From contig CP075493.1 in the NCBI GenBank assembly GCA_021613535.1, positions 8,990,001 to 9,054,000 of the forward strand: a DNA stretch of 64,000 bases, read 5' to 3'. Both the position numbers and the translations under genes were made by a program. The DNA comes from Adineta vaga. Lineage: Eukaryota > Rotifera. The notes under the pieces are model-generated. The model saw only the letters and a program-made list of their open reading frames with translations. It was not told where the DNA came from and ran no database searches. Positions 22,542 to 35,604 of the stretch are shown in pieces. How positions within the stretch are numbered: position 1 is the first letter of the stretch; each line of letters opens with the position of its first letter.

Positions 22542-23050
22542 ATATTAATCGATCTGTAGATGTTTCAGAATAAACTTGTTGAAAATATGATCCTATCATA
22601 GTGCTAAAAACAATATTTATAAAGCTGAATAACAAAAAAGTGTGACACGCCCCTTCTCAACGAAACCTATAATGATAAATCAAAATAATTACATATCACA
22701 TCGAATATTCATTATGAATTATGATTTTCAATAGGGGTTCTCAAATACTTTGTATCGTTATTATCAATAGTAAAGGTAAAAACATAGTTTGCGTCATACG
22801 AATGATCGAAGATTTTATACATTATAGTAATCTTACTGTAAGACGAAATGTGCGCAGTTTCCACCTTTTCTTATCTAGTTGAATTACGCAACTGAAAATT
22901 ACAAAGAAAAAACATAAATACATATACAGAATTGAATATCTTAGTTTTTCTTTGTTATCATTTAAAATGCCAGACGCTTGAATATGAACAAAAAATAACA
23001 ATAACCAAAACTGAAAGAAAAGAAAAGATTAAAACAGTTTAAATTTATAT
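22542..23050. other. Intergenic, convergent 3' ends
   Basis: 3' UTRs of the GAREM-like gene (+) and DDX1 (-). No gene seen. Confidence 0.55.
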
Positions 23051-26000
23051 CTAAGATGATGCAGCCAATATATTTCGACATTTTTGTAAAGCAAAAAATG
23101 ATGCTTGAACACGTTTTTCAAGTTCAACTAAATCTTGGACAGTTGGTGCTAACGTGTCCAAATGACCTTTCGATGCTGATACTAAAATAACAAAAATTGA
23201 AAAATAAAAACTTTATGTCAAACAAATCGTTTTTCTCTGCCTTCTTGTTTTCGTTTTTCACCATAAGTAACTTTTCCGTCAAATTCATCAACTGGTATAT
23301 CCATTTTTTCATCAGTTTGCGAGATTGTTACACCTATCGAGAATGAATAAAGATCGATTATCTCGCTGCTATCTTACTTACCGAGATGTTCTTCAATATC
23401 GGATAAATAAGTCATTTCCGTATACCATTTACAACAACCATGTTGTTCAACTAATTTTGTATTATGACAATTTTTACCTTTACTTGGACATGTATGATAC
23501 CAGACTTTTTCTGGTACAGTCGAAACAAAACTGATGGCAAGACCCATTCTAAATAAACGAATAAATTAATTTTGATCTGAACTCATTAACAACTACCTTT
23601 CTGCCCGGCCAACACGTCCAATTCGATGAATGTAACTTTCCTTTTCATCAGGTAATGTCATATTAATTACTAAAGAATGAAAATTTAATATTGAAAGTAA
23701 ACTTTTAATTATAATCTTACCAAATGGTAAACCACTAACATCAATACCTCGTGCAGCAACATCTGTACAGATTAAAAATCTAACTTCATTTGCTTTAAAT
23801 CTTTCTAAATTTCGTTGTCGATCATCTGGACTACGATCAGAATGTAAACATACACAAGACAATCGATGATTATTGGCTTTTGGTCCTATTGATAAATTTT
23901 AAAATAGAATAAAATCTGTATTTTTTTTCTTACCGCCGCCTTGTTTAATAAAATATCGTTCAAGATTATCACAATCAAGTTTTGTTCGACAAAATATTAA
24001 AGCACGATCCATTTTAAATTTTTCAATAGCTTGAAGACAATATTCACCTTTAAGAATCTTAATAGCTTCAGAAAAAGTATCTATGACAAAATAAACAAAT
24101 GATTTTTTAGCTAGATTTGTTTTTTTTTCACAATAAAAAGTTTACCTTTAGATTCACTTTGAAAATTTAATTGATCATTTAAATGTACATCATCAGTTTT
24201 GATATGATTACGTAATCCACGCCAGAGTGTATTTTTCTTTGGATCAACAATACATACCTAGTGATCAAACATAATCAAAAAACAGAATGCAATCAAATGA
24301 TTTTGAATGTATGTATGACATACCACATGATGAACAGTTTCTGGTACAGCATCTTGCCCTTTAAGATCGACCCAAGTTGGAAAATGCATAATAGAATCAG
24401 CTAATTTTTTAACTTCAAAATTATGTAATGTAGCTGAACAAACAACCATTTGTAAACGTTTGCCATCTAATGTAATACTTGGCATTTTACGATGTAAATT
24501 CATAATTAAATCTTTGTATCCTTGAGATAATAAACCATCCTAAAAAAGAAAATTTTGATAGCAAAGAATCGAAGATGTGTATGTTTTGTTTTTGTACCGC
24601 TTCATCAAGAATGAAAAATCGCATATGTGATAGATCAATTTCACCACCGCCGATTAATTCATCTAAACGACCAGGTGTAGCAACAATAATATCAACACCT
24701 TGATGTAAAACACGTGTTTGTTCTCCAACGGCGACTCCACCAATAATTACAAGTTCTCTATATTATAAGATTCAATTGAAAAAGAAATATTCTACGATAA
24801 TCATGTCGTATCTTACCGAACTCGAGGATTATCCAAGTATTTTTGAAAGGATTTAATTTGATTCGATGTTTGCTGAGCTAATTCTCGTGAAGGCTACAGA
24901 AATAAGATGTTTTCGATATCTGTTGAAATTGTCACTTACTTCCATAATAATTGCGAGTGGTGCATTGGATGGACGTTGTCTAGCTGCTGCATTACTGGCG
25001 ATGCCTTTGATTTGTGATTCAACAACACATTCTTTTGGTGCTTGATCAATGGATACAGCGCCATTCTAAATATCAATGTTTTCCTCCTGCTTATGACGAG
25101 AAAATATTTTACCGGTAGAACTTTGAAAGGTTGTGCACCAAAGTTAACTCGCACATCACATGATTTCAAACAAACATGAGGAAAAAATGGTTTCTCTTGT
25201 AATGGTCGAGGAATATCAAATGCATGACCAAGATCTTTACCTATATTCACAGAACGTTAACAATACTATTGAAGATGATAGTTAAACAAACCATTTTTGA
25301 AAAATCGTATTTTCATTAGATCAAGATCTAATAAACTTCCAACAACATCATTTACACCATACGTTTCACCATAATCATCAAATTGTTTTGCAAATGCTTT
25401 CTTTGCTGTTCCACCATAACCAAAACCTTGATTATCAGTTCCAAGATCAAGTTGAGCAGCAGGTATTGACCAGCCCACGCGAGCAATACCATTTGTCTCT
25501 GTTTGAGTTATTTCAAAATAGTATTTACCTTAAACATTGCACAATATAGATATATATATTGAAATAGAACAGATGGCTGGAATGTTACCTTTGCCTTTAA
25601 CACCTTTGGTTGATCGAGCACCATTCCAGATGCGTTGATCACGACTTTGACATGTCAAACCATCAGTATCAATTGCTATATATATCATATATTATTTTCA
25701 TACATATATTTCTATTAATAATGTACAAATGAAATTTACCTAGACCATGTAAACGATCATGAAAACTAAGTTGAGCTAGACTTTCTCCAGCAGCTACATT
25801 GGTTTGTTTTGCCGGTCGAGGACCTTTATTTCCTTCTTGAATATCTCTTAATGTTTCATGTACAATTTGTAAAATTGGTAAACAAAATGCACCAGTTTTT
25901 CCACTACCAGTTTCTGCAGCCTATTTTACAACGATCATTTCATGTTTATTATTCTTCATTTCGATCTGTCTTACCATTAGAACATCACCTCCACCTAAAA

Positions 26001-26109
26001 TCATGGGTATAGCTTCACCTTGGACATCAGTTGGTAATAGCCAACCCATTTCATCAACTGCTCGTGCAATTTCAGGTTGAACGCCTAATTCAGTTTCAAA
26101 AGCGTTCAT
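23051..26109 (-). CDS. DDX1: ATP-dependent RNA helicase DDX1
   Basis: Sixteen exons: 26109..25975, 25920..25740, 25675..25589, 25528..25292, 25240..25113, 25065..24940, 24893..24817, 24757..24598, 24539..24324, 24257..24146, 24080..23934, 23885..23721, 23669..23597, 23548..23382, 23333..23241, 23181..23051; 744 residues against 740 in human. DEAD-box motifs are all there: Q region [14 protein letters not shown], Walker [63 protein letters not shown] domain is inserted between motifs I and Ia ([23 protein letters not shown]), diagnostic of DDX1. Acts in tRNA-ligase complex, RNA 3' processing and R-loop handling. The intron 23240..23182 appears to use a GC donor; a GT alternative after TAT G (VTY) also closes frame. 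Begins 33 nt after the TrpRS stop. Confidence 0.97.
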
Positions 26110-26119
26110 TTTCTTATAT

Positions 26120-26140
26120 CTGAAAAACAAAACAAAATCT
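26120..26140 (-). promoter_or_regulatory. Trans-splice acceptor candidate before DDX1
   Basis: TTTTGTTTTTCAG lies inside the 33-nt gap between the TrpRS stop (26143) and the DDX1 ATG (26109), leaving a 10-nt leader. The gap is too short for a promoter, so this acceptor probably receives a spliced leader. Confidence 0.7.
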
Positions 26141-26142
26141 AT

Positions 26143-27410
26143 CTAAAATCCCATGATATATTTCACTTCATTCAATGTTTTATCAGCTATTTCTTTCGCA
26201 CGTTCACGTCCATTCTCAAGTATATGTAATAGATGTGAACGATCATTCATTAGTTTTAAATATTCTAAACGTTTTGGACGAAAATGTTCAATAACTATTT
26301 GAGCAAGTTGTTTTTTAAATGCACCCGTGTTTAAATTAGCACGTTGTGCTTCCGTCACAATAGTTTCAGTTGATTGGCCAGTTATACCAGCATAGATATC
26401 AATTAAATTCGAAACACCTGGCCTTTTTTCACGATCATAAGTTATTTGAGAATCGAAATCTGTTAACGCTTTCATCACACGTTCTCGAATTATATTTTCA
26501 TCATCCATAATATCAATACGTGCACGTTCTTCAAAATCAGATTTTGACATTTTTTGTTCAGGACGACGGAGACTTCGAATACGATTTGTTTCCGCTATGA
26601 ATATTGATGAAGAAAAACGAGAAAAGATTAGGTTAAAGATCAGATTGAATACGAACTGGATAACATTTCGGGAACAGGAAATATGTTTTGTTTGTAATAA
26701 TGATAGAATTTTTCAATCATATATGTGCATAATTGTAAATGTGGAATTTGATCTTCACCAATAGGTAAATGAGTTGTTTTGAAGAGAAGAATATCGGCAG
26801 TTTGTAAAACTGGATAAAGAAAAAGACCTAATGGTATCGAATCATCGTCTTTTACTTTTGACTAAAAATAGAACATTTATTTTTTGTACGAAGAAAAGAA
26901 ATGTCTATATACTTTATAGGTTGGAATATGAGCAACTTTTTGAACAGTTGTCAATGTACCAAGTAACCAAGATAATTGAGTATGATGAGGAAGCTAAATG
27001 AAAGATTTTACTATTGCAGCTTCATGACCAAAACATGTTTACTTACATCCGATTGCCGGTAGATAATACTACGTTTGGGATCAATACCACATGCTATTAA
27101 TGATGCTGCTGTTTCTAAAACTGATCTCCTATTTTTTTCCATAATAATAATAATAAAATATATAGTTTTAATTTAATCTTTCGTACCTTAATACATCAGG
27201 TTCACGTGGAACAGTTACAGCATGTAAATCAGCTAACATCACTACTAAATTATCTCCACTATTCTGTAAATCAATCCATTTCTTGACAGCACCTAAAAAT
27301 ACAAAAATTATGAGAGCTACACGCATCATTCGACACAAATTACCTAGATAGTTTCCAATATGTGGAACACTAGATGGTTGTATACCGCAAAGAATACGTC
27401 GCTGAAACAT
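26143..27410 (-). CDS. WARS2: Tryptophanyl-tRNA synthetase, mitochondrial/bacterial type
   Basis: Exons 27410..27344, 27292..27187, 27128..27047, 26993..26913, 26861..26657 and 26594..26143; 330 residues. Charges tRNA-Trp. Class I signatures: GIQPSSVPHIGNYLG (HIGH equivalent) near residue 8 and RPEQKMSKSDFEE (KMSKS). Other family blocks: IYRQSDLPHHTQLSWLLGT, ADILLFKTTHLPIGEDQIPH. Length and motifs fit bacterial/WARS2 type, not cytosolic WARS1. There is little room for a mitochondrial presequence: the ATG directly follows a splice acceptor and only a few residues precede the catalytic core (MFQRRILCG). Sits between pyridoxal kinase (116 nt upstream) and DDX1 (33 nt downstream), all on the minus strand. 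Confidence 0.95.
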
Positions 27411-27430
27411 CTGCAAAAAGAAGTTAGATA
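27411..27430 (-). promoter_or_regulatory. Trans-splice acceptor candidate before WARS2
   Basis: CTTCTTTTTGCAG abuts the ATG at 27410 with no leader left. The 116-nt gap upstream holds no in-frame coding exon: the ATG at about 27475 would join in the wrong frame. Confidence 0.7.
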
Positions 27431-27526
27431 TTTAGCAAAAAAAAAGAAATATACGAATATAGAATGTATTCATATCTTTTTTCTTTTTAAAATAATCAAT
27501 GCAAGAGAATTTTGTAGATGAATGCA

Positions 27527-28862
27527 TCAATGTGTTATATCAGTAAGAATAGCATGAAAAAGTATTTCAGCCGCTTCGATGGCTGTACGACTTTCTATTA
27601 AACTTAATTCATTACCACAAGTATTGTGAGTATTTATTAATTTGGAAAGTTCTAAAAAGAACTAGTACATTAACTTTCAGAGTATTCTCTAATAATGAAA
27701 CTTACCAATAGTCTTCACCAAAATTTGATGAAGAATTGAGATTGATTTTTCACAAGCAGTCTACGTAAAAATAAACAATTCAAAGAACTTATCAAACAAT
27801 CTGATGTAGATCACTTACAATGAGATTTTTCTCTCTATGAAACCAAGCAAGAACTAAAGCGGAAAATGAGTCTCCTGTACCAGTAAAACATCCACTGAGA
27901 TATGGAAAATCAATTCGAAATGTTTGATAATTATTATCTGACTTTTTTGAACTAGCATACATTTGTAACATTGCATTCGTACCACCTGTTTTATCTGCAG
28001 ATATACTAGAAATAATAATATGAGATGGACCTAAACTATGTAAAGATTGTAATGATTGCCAAAGGACATGTTCTTTGTTATTATTATTCGAAGTAAAGTC
28101 AATTTTTCTACCAATAAGTTGTCTAAAGAAAAATCAAGTTGATAACTAACCTCATCATAAGAAAAACATTTTATTTACTCTAATTCAAAATCATTTGGTG
28201 TAACCATATCTGCGAGAGGTAAAATAACATTCTTATAAACTTCAACACAGGATTGATCGACATACTATATAATAAATTAAATCGAATGATTCTCTATGAA
28301 TTCGTATTTACGTACTAATTTACCATTATCACCAATAACTGGATCACAAACTAGAAGAAGTATGATAAATGAACAGAAAAGGGAAATTTTTTTTCTCGTA
28401 ATATTTACGATATCTGACGTGAGGAGATTTCGATTTGATTAGACTGATGTATTCGGCAACAACATGTAATAATTCACCAGAGCCCATATAACCAGTTAAG
28501 ATATAATCATAATCAAAAAGATCATTCGCCATTAAACCTTGAAAAATTGATCGTAGTTCATCAACAGTGAGTCGACTACCTTTGACGACATTGTATCCTA
28601 ATCAGGAATTCATTCAAAAACAATTCAAAATAGAAATAATATGAACCAGTATGATTAGAAAAATGAACTGAATTTATAATATCAACTTCAAAACCATATA
28701 ACTAAACAAATAAAAGCTTACAATTATCAGTTGATTATTACAATTAATTGTAAGAGAAAAACTACCTGTAAGATAAAAGCAGCACATTTATTACCAACAA
28801 ATCCATGAACAACATGACTTTGAATAGATAATACACGTGGTATTCGAAGATTTATTAGACAT
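27527..28862 (-). CDS. PDXK: Pyridoxal kinase, apparent +1 frameshift near the start
   Basis: Exons 28862..28766, 28701..28647, 28597..28409, 28350..28316, 28264..28179, 28122..27819, 27760..27706, 27651..27527; about 314 residues against 312 in human. Phosphorylates pyridoxal to pyridoxal 5'-phosphate, the cofactor of the SHMT encoded in this window. Conserved blocks: [61 protein letters not shown], and the GTGD catalytic motif in [18 protein letters not shown]. The only plausible ATG (28862, MSNKSSNT) is one base out of frame with the conserved RVLSIQSH block starting at 28837; no in-frame ATG precedes that block, and a stop lies further up. Either a sequencing/assembly error, a real mutation, or an unrecognised start. 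Confidence 0.92.
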
Positions 28863-29374
28863 ATTGATCAAAACACCTGAATACAGAAACGAAATCTTTT
28901 CTTACTGCAATTATATGAAATTTCCAGTTGTTCTCTTAACTATACTATATTATATGGACTTGGATTCGATAAACCAGAGGTCGCACTCAATCGGAAATTT
29001 CTACCTGACATTGTCATATAATTGAATGCATTGTATGAATATTATATCCTTTACTAAAAAGATTAAATCAATATGTTGATAAGTATCTATCTCATTGAAA
29101 TAAAAGATTTAGTAATACCGAAAATGTACAACGTGATTCTGATATACGAATCTTTTTTGATCAGAAATGAATTAGTTTGTTGGATATCCGATTATTCTTC
29201 TTCTTCTTTGCTAAAGAACATGATTATTTACACGTCTAATACATTTGTATTTGAAAAGATACAAAATATACTATGATCTTAACATATTATTCAAATGTTT
29301 GTTTTTGTTTTCATTAACTATTATTATTACAAACAAGCAACGAAAAAGAAAACAAGAAAAAAAGACAAAAGTTT
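28863..29374. other. Intergenic upstream of pyridoxal kinase
   Basis: Separates PDXK from the 3' end of the mucin-like gene. Plus-strand frames here are antisense to PDXK or unsupported. Confidence 0.5.
28877..28900 (-). promoter_or_regulatory. Splice acceptor upstream of PDXK ATG
   Basis: GTTTCTGTATTCAG ends 14 nt before the ATG at 28862. It supports that ATG as the true start, which makes the downstream frame break more telling. Confidence 0.5.
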
Positions 29375-32300
29375 TCATAGAATAGTTTCATAAGCTGGAT
29401 TTGTAATTGTAGAATTTTTTGAAGATGTTTTTGGTGGTGTTTTTTTATATTTCTTTTTAGTTTGACGTTGATCACTGGTTTGTCGTTTCTTTTTCACGGG
29501 TCGTTTCTTTCCGGATGCTGGTGGTGGTCGTTTTCGTCGTCTACCACGAACATTTGGTATTTCATTCATTTCTATTGGAGCATCACCAAAAGCAAGTAAA
29601 AGCACGGAACTTTCATATAATTCTGATGATGTACGTGGAACTCGAGAAACTTTACGACGAATAACTTGCTTTTTTCTTGTTAAATAAGTATGAATATCAC
29701 TGATAACGACAAGACTAGCAATACCAACAATTAACATAATAGCAACAGTCGCAAATGATTTGCTAGCGACTTGTAATAGAACAGTTTCAACATTTCTCTG
29801 TTCACATTGACTGCCATAATATCCATCAAAACAAGAACAAGTATATGAATTAATTTCATCTTGACAAATGCCATGATTTGAACAACGTACACCAACACAA
29901 TCATCCATATTTTCTTCACAATGTTCACCTTCAAAACCTCGTGCACATAGACATTTTTCAATGGATCTGTTATTAATATCAATGATATAAGTCAAAGTTC
30001 CTTCATTAATACAATAACCTAATGGATATTGAGATTGTTCACATTGTTCACCGAATACATATATGGGACAAATACATTTATAACTAATTTCTGATTCTTT
30101 AGGAACATAAGATGGATCATCATAATCTGGTGTTTGTGATTGACAAGTACCTCCATTTAAACATGGATTTTGTCCTTGACATATATCAAAAAAGACTGTA
30201 AATGGTTGATTAAGATCACACGATTGTTTTAGCATATGTACACGAGTAAAAACAGGTCCAATACGAATCGGTGGACGGTCACCATAACGAATTGTTCCTT
30301 AAATTAAAAACAAAATTAAAAAACAAGCAAAGTGAATTATTTTTCCCTATACCATTCTTTGTAAGATTTAAATTAATTTGTAAATTTGTGTCATTTGTGC
30401 AAAATTTACTATCAAAAAATAGTTCAGCTGTTTCAGAATCCACTTGTGTAACATGAATATTCATGTTATCTGATTTTGTAATATCCATTTGAAATTGTTC
30501 ACTTTTAACGTGACCAATAACAACATCCGAAGAGACTTGATTTGTCAGATTATTTGTTAAATTCATGGCTAATGTAAATTGTTTGGTATGAATCTGATCA
30601 ACGTGTAAATTAATTGGACTTCCAACAATATTTGTTGTGAAACGATCTGCTTCAATCTTTGTTATGGATAAATTAGTAGTTGCATTTGAATTGGATGAAT
30701 CTGGTAATACAATATCAAGAACAATGCTTTCATTTGTTTGTAGAGAAAGATTCCAGGATGATGCTGGAAGATCAGATAGATCAAAACTAATCAATCGTTG
30801 ACTCGAAGAATTCGATGTATTCGTAAAAAGTTGGTGAAGTAATTCGTTTGATAGAAGTGTTCTTGATAGGTTTCTAGCTAATGATGGTTTGGATGTGGTT
30901 ATTTGTTGATCTCGAAGAGGATTTAATTTAGAATACCACGTCGTAAATGGTGATTTAATCAAATCTTTCTCATTGGTTGTAGTTAGTAGAACTGTACTGG
31001 TTTCCATTGTCGTCGTGCGTTGTGTTGTAATTTCTACGTTTGGAGAAGTCATTGTTGGCGTATCAGTTTGATGTGAAACTGTTGTTGAATGATCAGATTG
31101 AGAGGAAGCACTTGTAATCACAAGAGTACTATAATCCGATTCAGAATTGGAAATATCAGAGAAAATCGTCGATGTTTCGTCTGTATAGGACTGAGTAGAA
31201 GTGTATACTTCGGAATATTCATCGGTTACCACTGATGAGAATGGTGACGATTCTTCTGACCATAATTGTGTCGAATTAGAATCATCGAAATATTGATCAT
31301 TCATCGGTGATGAAAAAGTTGATGAAACTTCTGACGAAGATGGAATTGAGCTGTACTCCTCCAATTCCTGATTATTAGTCGATATGGAAGCTTCAGTCGA
31401 AGTTAGAGAGTATTCTTCGGAAAAATGGTCGGTAAGTAAAGTTGAAAGAATTGTTGACGATTTCTGTAAAGATTCAGTAGAAATCAGATTTGAAGTATAT
31501 TCTTCTGTATATATGGTAGTGATCGTTGTTGAGAAAGTCGATGGTATAAATGTTGTTTCTGATGTTATAGAATCAGTTGTCGAGGAAGTCATTTGATCTG
31601 TTGCTATCGTGCTTGGCAGAAGTGTAGATGGTTCATTTGTCGTCTGAATTATCGTAGTCGAATCGAGACTAGTGCTAGTAGTAATTAGAGTTGTCATATA
31701 TGTTTCATAATCAGTAGTTCGTGATTCTTTGGTCATTGTAGATACGGATGATGTTTCGAAAATACGGTTTGAAGTTGGTAATGTAATTAGATTATCAGTT
31801 GTTGTCGTCATTTGAGATGAAACAATAGATGTGACCATTGGATACGACGTCATCAAGGAGGACGATGATTCTTTCGAAAAAGTACTTCTTGAACTTTGCT
31901 CCGTAATAACTGTTGTTGCACTCGATGTACTAGTTTGTAATGTGCTCACAGACGGTGGTTGTGTAGTCGTGAGAACTTTTTCTGTAGTGTCTAGTTCTAA
32001 AAATTGTTTTGATGATAAAAATGAATTTAGTTGTGTTGAAATGGCTTTCGAAAGTGCAGGTGCGTGAAAATGATGTGAAGATATAACGGGTGTGCTAGAC
32101 ATAAAAGACAATAATGGTGAGTGCAAGTTTACAACATCACTATTTTCTATTGATATTGATAAAGAATCTTTATGAATAATTTTATCATCCAAATCATTAT
32201 CAACAGAATCAGTTGCTATCATCGGTAAATATGTAGTCGTTTGATACGTATGATCAAAATCATCAATTCTATCTGTATTGAGCGAATGTGTAATTGACGG

Positions 32301-35300
32301 TATTGTTGAAGTAGAATCAACTTGTATATGATGGTTAAATGATGATGCTTCGGATGTTTCATCCATTAAATTATTATCCGTATTTGCTAACGATGACTGA
32401 ACTGGTGTGTTTATGTCATGAATATCAGTAGGCTGTCTAGTATTTTCATCAGATGAGATTGACCAAACTTGCGTTGTAATTATGGTATCCACATTCGCAT
32501 AACTTTCTTCTGTTATTACTTCTTGTGTAAATTTCATAGATGATAAAAAATCACTGTCAGAGACAGATTGCAATGGTAGATTAGTATGATCGGTAGTGGA
32601 AGATGTTTCACTAGATAAAATAGTCATTTCGAATGGATTCGTCAACAAAATTGTTTCTATCGAACTACTCAATGATGTGGATGAAGGATAATGTTGTGTG
32701 GACATTTCAGTCGGCAATGATAATACAGTAGTTGTTTTTTCTATAGAACTACGTGAAGTTCGTTGATTATTTTCAGTCTGGCGATCGTCATTGACAGTTG
32801 TTGTTTGTATAGTCGTTGGCAATAGAGAAGTCAATGTATCCGTAGATAAAGATATATCATTCATAAACGTAATTGAAGTCTGAGAAACCGTTTGTGTACT
32901 ACTCTCAGTTTCACGTGCTATTGTATCTGATGTCAGAAATGTATTAGTAACTGTTGAATCGGCTATATACGCAGTAGATTGTAACGACTGTGTTAGATCA
33001 ATTTGTGAGAAGGGATCTTCGTCAAATGGAGAATCTGTCTTACTGTGCGAATCTATTGTAACACTATCATCATACATGATTGGTTCGGAATATCTATGCG
33101 TTGTTTCATCATTTTCTGAAAGATAATCTTGATCAGATATTGATTCTGTAGTATTATGGATTTCATTTAATAGTGACGTATTATCATATGATACGCTTTC
33201 ATCTACTGTATCATTCTGAAAGTTATCAACAGGAAAAGTAGATGATAAGTGTTCAGTCGAAAAATTGAGTGTATATGAAATAGTATCACTGGTTGGTATC
33301 GTTTCCTCTTTCATGGTATTATTTGTAGATGTTAGTTCCGATGTTTGATATGTAGTAACTGTCGTCAACAACATGGGCGTGTTTAGCATTGGTTTAGCAG
33401 TTCGATTGGTTTTGATCATATTCCAATGTAATGTTCTGTTCATACGAACAACTAGTGACAACAAGGGAAGGTTAGTGAAAGATAAAGCAAGTGATTGTGC
33501 AAGACAATATCAAAAAGCATTAAATTATTTCCTACCAGAACGTGGAGTTGTCGTCGTTGCTAAACTTGGATCTAGAAAAACCACAACAATAACAGCAATC
33601 GAAATGATTGTTTCAAAACCAATATATCATACCAGCAAATGAAAATATGTTGAATAACCATTTAGCTGGTATTTTTCCTGATTGTTTTTTTACTGTTGCA
33701 TATATATAACTCGAAGAATTTATTCTTTCCATAGTAATAGGAAAATCAGATGGTCGCAAAAATATACTTCGTATAGTTGTATATGATTGCATATACATCA
33801 CTAACACCATGGTTTTCGTCGCAATAAACCTGATCAATCATATTTTTACATTTCAAACAAAACAAATGATTATAGAAACTTACAAATGATTACATTCATC
33901 TGTAATTAAACCGAATGGAGATTTGATTGCATTACTTTTAATAATCTTTCCATATCGTATACGAAAATCTTTTGTTACATGTATTTCATGAATAGTATGT
34001 TCTTCTTTATTTGCATAGTATACAACACCAGCTGAAGTTAAAACAGCACTTCCTTCTGTTAATGTATCATTTAAAATAATTGGTTTTCGAATATTTACAT
34101 ATGTACGCATGTCAAAGATTGTATAAATGAGACCAAAAGTTGTTGATACAAATAATAAAGAACGTTTTGTTCCAAAATGATCACGTTTTATAGTGAAACC
34201 ATTAATACGAATATTTGCTCGATCACTACGTATCGTTGAATCAATACATTTCTTATCTTCGAATTGAAGTTTTGTTAAATTGAAACGTACTTCACATACA
34301 CGTATCGATATGATATTAGTTTTCATCCGTGATTCATAAATAAAACATAGATCATAACGATCACCAGTCATTATTGATAAACATGATGATGCATAAACAA
34401 CATTCATTGCTGGAATATGCCCAACAAGACGAGCATCTTGTGCAGTATATACATGTAATTGATATTTTGGTTCCAGAAAAATGAGTAGATCATCGATAGG
34501 AGAATAAGCAAGAAAATTTTGAGTATAACTACGAGAAACATAAGTTAAATTAGACGCTATTTGATGTGGATGATGTTTTCCAGAGAAAAGCATTGCTTGA
34601 ATCTAAACAAGAATCATTCTATAGACGACTACAAGTTTCACAATGAAATTTATACGAGAAGATTTTATCTCTCCAATGATGTATTATCACAGAATAAATG
34701 TCTCACTTAAAGAATACAGATATCAATACGAAAATGAGGTGACATGAGGCCACAATATTTCTTCTAATAGAAGTCGACAGAGTTAAATAATCTTGAAACT
34801 ACTAAATCTATAAACATATTCTCGACAAAACTACATATGTCTTACTCCTATGTCAAAATCTTGTGATCTTCTTTTTATCTACCCTCCTTTATATATGTAT
34901 TTTTTTTCAATATTCATTGATGCAAAGGAACACGATAAGGTACATCATTACTTTCACGAGATACTTCAAGAAATTGATTGCGTCTATTCAAATCCTTTAT
35001 TTGTTTTCAACCAATGAAATCGAATCATACATGTGAACATGTTATTCTTTCTATTTATATTCTAATTATTTAACAAACAGATTAGTCGGTAATAATACCC
35101 ATTTGAAACAATTTGTTTCCCTTTCAAAACTCATGTCTACAAAGAGAAAAGTTATATTTTGAGAAGAAGCAAATTGATGTGAGATCATGAAAACTGAAGT
35201 ATTCTTTAGAAATAACTATATAAGATTTTAATTGAATTGAATCATTTCTATAATGAAAAGATTTTTTCTCATATCATAATGATTTCTTTCTTTTTCCTGA

Positions 35301-35604
35301 ATTGAAATGTGAAATGATACAAAACAGGAAATGACAATTCTATGAAAGTGACGTTTTCTTTGGTTTTCAATGAAAGAAAATGATTGAAATTGATATTCAT
35401 CGAACTTACCTTTGCACACATTTGACGACTGGAACCTGGAGTTATGGGTTTAGCTGTATCTAAATATTTCAAAAGATCTCTGTATAAAGAAGTATTAAAA
35501 CGATAATTCTTACCAACAATGAAATTGATTCGAGTTAGTAGAATAATCAAATAAATACTAGCCAAAGAATTAAATTTATACCAATCAAAAGTTTCAACTT
35601 GCAT
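29375..35604 (-). CDS. Large mucin-like EGF transmembrane protein with N-terminal propeller-like domain
   Basis: Exons 35604..35410, 34602..33884, 33829..33633, 33571..33536, 33451..30353 and 30297..29375; 1722 residues. A signal-like hydrophobic N-terminus (IYLIILLTRINFIVG) leads to a domain of about 340 residues with repeated beta-strand units (DDLLIFLEP, LLFVSTTFGLIYTI, SAVLTSAGVVYYAN, SPFGLITDECNHLFIAT), resembling an NHL/YWTD propeller. Residues of about 390-1250 are Ser/Thr-rich and mucin-like. A folded stretch with many N-glycosylation sites follows, then three EGF-like units (NPCLNGGTC, CLCARGFEGEHCE, CSNHGICQDEINSYTCSC), a membrane helix near 1600 (TVAIMLIVGIASLVVI) and a basic tail (RRRKRPPP, KKRPVKKKR). 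Likely a cell-surface or glycocalyx protein. No one-to-one homologue recognised. Confidence 0.8.
34603..35409 (-). other. 807-nt first intron of the mucin-like gene
   Basis: GTAAGT donor after MCAK and TGTTTAG acceptor. Long for this window and separates the signal-bearing exon from the rest; no coding signal inside. Confidence 0.6.

Noticed and set aside
27427-27480. An upstream first exon for WARS2 (ATG near 27475, donor GTATAT)
   Set aside because: Joining it to the acceptor at 27411 puts the conserved GIQPSS block out of frame.
31384-32067. Plus-strand Val/Glu-rich frames
   Set aside because: Antisense shadows of the Ser/Thr-rich exon.
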